Of a stretch of DNA of 8,610 bases, positions 5,277 to 8,610 are shown one piece after another; the stretch's first letter is position 1, and each line of letters starts with the position of its first letter. The position numbers and the translations under genes were made by a program. Source of the stretch: Clostridia bacterium (GTDB taxonomy: Bacteria > Bacillota > Clostridia > Christensenellales > CAG-314); contig JAFTNE010000053.1 of the NCBI GenBank assembly GCA_017452035.1, positions 1 through 8,610 of the forward strand, in the 5' to 3' direction. The notes under the pieces were generated by a model that worked only from the letters and a program-made list of their open reading frames with translations, made no database searches and had not been told where the DNA came from.

Positions 5277-6596
5277 ATGAAACAATACGACGTTGTTATT
5301 GTTGGCGCATGCACTGCTGGAACTTACTTTTCGCACCTACTTGCCAAAGAGGGTTTGAAGGTGCTTGTTATCGACAAGGACAGTGAGCAAAACCTGTGCA
5401 AAAGGCTGGACATTTTTCACTTTACAAGGGATAGTTACGACCAATTTGACATCCCAGTATCGGGAGAGGGCGACCCCGAGTGGGTGCACGACTTTGACCT
5501 GTGCCTATCCAAGTCGGCACTGGACAATCACCCCAAAAAATCTCATACCAAGGTGGCAGTAATGCACTTGCCATTGTTTATCAAGCGTTTGCGCGAGCGC
5601 GCTATTGAGGCAGGAGTTGACTTCCACTTTGAGGAAAGCTTTGTGGACGTTGTGTACAACGAAAGCAGGCAAATTTGTGGCATCACGACCACCAAAGGTT
5701 ACTACGATACACGTCTTGTTGTAGATGCAAGTGGTATTCCTTCTGTTGTTCGCAGAAAAATTGAAGACGACTACATTGAAAATTTCGAAATTACCCCACG
5801 AGATAAGTTTTACGTACTACTAAAATACGTACAACTAAACAACCCTGACGACAAAGTAGAGCTTTCCACAAGTTGGCCCTACTACAAAGGTTGGATTGCT
5901 CCACAGCACAACAAGTCGGGGGCAATCATCGGTGTGGGGGCAAATATCTCTTACGACTACGCCTACAAGTGCATGGACAAGTTTGAAAAGGCTATCAAAC
6001 TGCCAGAGTACACACTGCAATACGAAGAAAAGGGTTGCACACCTTATTGCCGTCCACCACTATCATTTGTTACCGATGAATTTATGGTAATTGGCGACGC
6101 AGCGTGCCTTACAAAACCATGGAATGGCGAAGGTATTCCATCTGCTTGGGTGCAATGTACGCCAGCAGCAAGTATTGTTGCAAAGGCGCTTAGTGGTGGC
6201 AAAATTGCCAGCAAAGAAGATTTGTGGAATATCAACGTATTATATCAACGTGGCGAAGGTGCCGAATATGCCGGTACACGCGCAATGCTTATTGGCGCAG
6301 TTAACATGAGCGCAAAGGACAACGACTATCTATTTGCCAACGACATTGTGTTCTGCGATGATGACAAAGGTCCAAACCCCAACGTTGTGGGAACGCTTTT
6401 AAAGGGCGTGTTTAGTGGCAAGTTTAGCTTGGCTGGACTAATTTCGCTGATGAGCGCATCAAGTAAGGGCGAAAAACTCAAAAAGCACTATCAAAAATAT
6501 CCCGAAAGCCCTGCGGGTTATCACAAATGGGCAAAAACAGCGTTAAAGCTGTGGAAAAAGGTAGGCACGATGGCTGATACCGTCAAAGATGCCTAA
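5277..6596 (+). CDS. FAD-dependent oxidoreductase, geranylgeranyl-reductase-like
   Basis: A 439-residue flavoprotein of the geranylgeranyl reductase / group A hydroxylase fold. The N-terminal Rossmann motif is VVIVGACTAG (6-15) with the strand end VLVIDKD (29-35). DASG lies at 150-153, a YYKGWIAP segment (202-209) loosely recalls the YxWxFP substrate motif of geranylgeranyl reductases, and GDAACLTKPWNGEGI (273-287) is the second FAD motif (GD then PxxGEG) diagnostic of the family. The nucleotide motif is GACTAG, with Cys12 where GxGxxG proteins have glycine. No membrane segment is evident. The start is fixed by AAGGGGG (5263-5269), 7 bases before the ATG. It heads an operon with an MFS transporter 12 bases downstream. 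It may reduce double bonds in an isoprenoid or lipid, or hydroxylate a small molecule; the substrate is unknown. Confidence 0.8.
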   Translation: MKQYDVVIVGACTAGTYFSHLLAKEGLKVLVIDKDSEQNLCKRLDIFHFTRDSYDQFDIPVSGEGDPEWVHDFDLCLSKSALDNHPKKSHTKVAVMHLPLFIKRLRERAIEAGVDFHFEESFVDVVYNESRQICGITTTKGYYDTRLVVDASGIPSVVRRKIEDDYIENFEITPRDKFYVLLKYVQLNNPDDKVELSTSWPYYKGWIAPQHNKSGAIIGVGANISYDYAYKCMDKFEKAIKLPEYTLQYEEKGCTPYCRPPLSFVTDEFMVIGDAACLTKPWNGEGIPSAWVQCTPAASIVAKALSGGKIASKEDLWNINVLYQRGEGAEYAGTRAMLIGAVNMSAKDNDYLFANDIVFCDDDKGPNPNVVGTLLKGVFSGKFSLAGLISLMSASSKGEKLKKHYQKYPESPAGYHKWAKTALKLWKKVGTMADTVKDA

Positions 6597-6608
6597 AAGG
6601 AGAGTAAT

Positions 6609-8075
6609 ATGAAAAAACAAGGCAAAAAAGTAGGCTCGATGGCCTCTTGGCAGTTTTGGCTGGTTGTTTGGGGCATGGGTATTGCCGGACAACTTTGTTG
6701 GAACATGGAAAACCAATGGTTCAACACATTTGTTTATGCAAAGATTGGACAACAAGTTGACGTTGTAAACTGGATGGTAATACTTTCCGCATTTGTTACC
6801 ACCGTTAGTACCTTTGTATTTGGTACTATGGCTGACCGTCAAGGCAAACGCAAAAAGTTTGTATCCATTGGTTACATCATTTGGGGTATTGCTACCATTT
6901 TGTTTGGCACTACCGAGTTTATCGTAAAAGATCACAAAACAGCATCCGCAGTTGCAGTTGCCGGAGTTTTGGTTGTAATTACTGACGCAGTGATGTCCTT
7001 CTTTGGTTCAATGGGCTACGACAGTGGCTTTAACGTTTGGCTCAATGACCACACTGACGACAGCAATAAAGGTCAAGTAGGCGCAGCGCTTGCAGCACTA
7101 CCCATCTTTGGTACAATTGTTGGTACAGTTCTTGGTGGCGCATTGGTTGGCATTGGCAACCCAACGTCTGGCACAGCTAACTACGACCCCAGTCAAGACA
7201 ACTACCAATTGCTATTTTGGGCAATGGGCTTGTTTGTTGTAATAATGGGTGTTGTATCGTTGTTCTTGATGAAGGACAGCCCCACACTTGTTCCACACAA
7301 AGAGGGAACTTTCTTTGCTCAACTTACCGATGCATTCAACTTCAAGAAACTCAAAAACAACCCAGATAACAAAGAAATGCTACTTGCCAACTTGGTAGTT
7401 TGCGCTTTCTTTATTCCATTTAACTTCTACTTTGTACACATGGGCAACTGGTTGTTGTACGATATTGGCTTTGCATCTAGCGATATGGGACTCATCCAAG
7501 GTATTCCTCTTTTGCTTGCTGTTTTGGTAACAATTCCTTTCATCAACCTGATTAACAAGGACAAAATCCCCCTTGTAACACTTATCGCAGTAATTTGCAA
7601 TGCCGTGGGTCTTATCCTTATTGGTACTTTTGTAAAAGATGGCAACTCTGTTGATACAAGTAGCGTGTTTGCACTACGTAACATACCTATTTTGGGTTGC
7701 GTGTTCTTGGTAGGTGTAGGATACGTTCTCATTACACAATCAGGAATGATTTGGGTACGTGGTTTGTTCCCAGAGGAAAACAAAGGTCAGTTCGAAGGTA
7801 TCCGTGTGTTGTTCTTTACGCTTATCCCAATGCTTATTGGTACGTTGATTGGTGGAGCTATCATCAAAGGCACAGCGCAAGGCGACCCACAATACGACGC
7901 ATACGGCAATATGGTACAAATACCACAAGAAAACCTATTTTTGATTGGTGGTTTGGTTGTACTTATCACACTGATTCCACTTATCTTTGCAACAAAACTG
8001 TACAACAAACGTATCGCTCAAAAAAAGGCTGCACAAGCACTTGTTGATGCTGTAAACAATCCAACTGCGGAATAA
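6609..8075 (+). CDS. MFS transporter
   Basis: A 488-residue integral membrane protein with about 12 hydrophobic segments, roughly at residues 14-34, 52-74, 85-101, 115-136, 156-182, 200-222, 257-280, 297-318, 325-345, 362-385, 396-418 and 440-461. Between segments 2 and 3 is GTMADRQGKRKK (72-83), the MFS motif A (GxxxDRxGxRxx), placing it firmly in the superfamily. The N-terminal WFNTFVYAKIG segment and the general layout recall the sugar/cation symporter (GPH-like) branch, but substrate specificity cannot be read. The binding site is a full AAGGAG (6597-6602), 6 bases before the ATG and directly after the stop of the flavoprotein, so the two are translated from one message. It probably imports the substrate or exports the product of the flavoprotein, by inference. 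Confidence 0.88.
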   Translation: MKKQGKKVGSMASWQFWLVVWGMGIAGQLCWNMENQWFNTFVYAKIGQQVDVVNWMVILSAFVTTVSTFVFGTMADRQGKRKKFVSIGYIIWGIATILFGTTEFIVKDHKTASAVAVAGVLVVITDAVMSFFGSMGYDSGFNVWLNDHTDDSNKGQVGAALAALPIFGTIVGTVLGGALVGIGNPTSGTANYDPSQDNYQLLFWAMGLFVVIMGVVSLFLMKDSPTLVPHKEGTFFAQLTDAFNFKKLKNNPDNKEMLLANLVVCAFFIPFNFYFVHMGNWLLYDIGFASSDMGLIQGIPLLLAVLVTIPFINLINKDKIPLVTLIAVICNAVGLILIGTFVKDGNSVDTSSVFALRNIPILGCVFLVGVGYVLITQSGMIWVRGLFPEENKGQFEGIRVLFFTLIPMLIGTLIGGAIIKGTAQGDPQYDAYGNMVQIPQENLFLIGGLVVLITLIPLIFATKLYNKRIAQKKAAQALVDAVNNPTAE

Positions 8076-8080
8076 TCACT

Positions 8081-8610
8081 ATGCAAAAACAAATTACTGA
8101 AAGGTGCGCACTGCTAAACAAAAACGGCACACTTGCCGTAAAAGGATACGCCACAAAAATGAATATTGAGTACAACCGTAAGTATGCAAAGGGGTTTCCC
8201 TTTAAGTTAAAAGAGTGGGTATTTTACCAATTTATAAAAGACCACTACGCTGTTCAGCTTACCATTGGGCATCTTACTTACGTTTGCTCGGTAACGGCAA
8301 CGGTAATTGACCTTGACACGGGCAAAAAGTGGGAGGTCAACTCCATGCGTTTTTTGTACAGCGCAAAACTTGATCGTGATCCCGAAGGCCCATCCTTCAA
8401 CGAGTACAAAGCAAAAGATTTCTACATGAGTTTTGAGGTGACCAACAGTCAGCGCATACTGTACTTTAAAGGCAAAAATGATACTTACGCTGACGTAGAA
8501 ATAAAAATTGTTGCCGATAACGACATCAACAACGAAAAAATGGTAATTGCTACACCATTTGCTAAGAAGACACAGTTTTATCTCAACTACAAAGAAAACT
8601 ACTACCATGC
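8081..8610 (+). CDS. DUF2804-like protein (partial, C-terminus outside window)
   Basis: An open frame of 176 complete codons that runs off the right edge without a stop. The N-terminus (Met-Gln-Lys-Gln-Ile-Thr-Glu, then a LLNKNGTLAVKGYA segment at 11-24, RKYAKGFPFKLKEWVFYQF at 34-52 and YAVQLTIGHLTYV at 57-69) is the opening pattern of DUF2804 (PF10974), where x-x-KEW-x-YY and a glycine-tyrosine N-terminal block are typical. These proteins are strand-rich, soluble and of unknown function. The ATG lies 5 bases after the MFS stop; the ribosome binding site is weak (GGA at 8069-8071, 9 bases upstream), so translation may be coupled to the transporter. Its position as third gene of the flavoprotein-transporter operon suggests a shared lipid or hydrophobic substrate, by inference only. 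Confidence 0.72.
   Translation, partial: MQKQITERCALLNKNGTLAVKGYATKMNIEYNRKYAKGFPFKLKEWVFYQFIKDHYAVQLTIGHLTYVCSVTATVIDLDTGKKWEVNSMRFLYSAKLDRDPEGPSFNEYKAKDFYMSFEVTNSQRILYFKGKNDTYADVEIKIVADNDINNEKMVIATPFAKKTQFYLNYKENYYH

Noticed and set aside
1..8610. CRISPR array, tRNA, riboswitch or mobile-element gene
   Set aside because: No regularly spaced repeat series, cloverleaf, T-box-like leader or transposase/integrase motif was found on either strand by reading.

Overview
The window looks like chromosome of a low-to-medium GC Gram-positive bacterium of the Clostridia type. The signs are strong GGAGG-type ribosome binding sites, sigma-A promoters with an extended -10 (TGnTATAAT), close Clostridial-type homologues (PadR, MtaB, PrmA, a NifU-like cysteine protein probably followed by a GGGtGRT-type gene) and an intergenic region built of hairpin modules that I recall from Clostridia intergenic repeats. 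Genus cannot be fixed from the sequence. I see no CRISPR array, tRNA, rRNA, transposase, phage gene or origin.

Layout. The left part (1-4910) is coded on the minus strand. Reading in the direction of transcription from the right: padR (4910-4587), prmA (4577-3678) and mtaB (3669-2434) form a tight operon with 8-9 base gaps. A 441-base non-coding stretch (1993-2433) follows, holding degenerate repeat modules, short direct repeats and the palindromic promoter of a HIT-family gene (1992-1588). Then come a probable terminator, an orphan 35-codon reading frame without a start, a small DUF1828-like protein (1438-1073) with a good terminator, a 357-base gap with two tandem promoters, a NifU-like iron-sulfur scaffold protein (715-23), and the first 8 bases of a further gene.

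The right part (5277-8610) is coded on the plus strand, divergently from padR: a geranylgeranyl-reductase-like FAD oxidoreductase, an MFS transporter and the first 176 codons of a DUF2804 protein, spaced 12 and 5 bases apart. The 366-base divergent gap holds a promoter on each side, each overlapped by an imperfect palindrome with the shared core ATATATGnTA, so PadR is a reasonable candidate for controlling both directions.

How the genes work together. prmA, mtaB and HIT are remains of a common Firmicutes block (dnaK-dnaJ-prmA-rsmE-mtaB-HIT-rpsU-yqeY). Here rsmE is absent between prmA and mtaB, the chaperone genes are replaced upstream by padR, and repeats separate HIT from mtaB. The plus-strand trio (flavin reductase, transporter, DUF2804) is the most interesting part: a compact, probably PadR-controlled cassette of unknown substrate, possibly acting on an isoprenoid or other lipid-like compound. 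That function is inference only.
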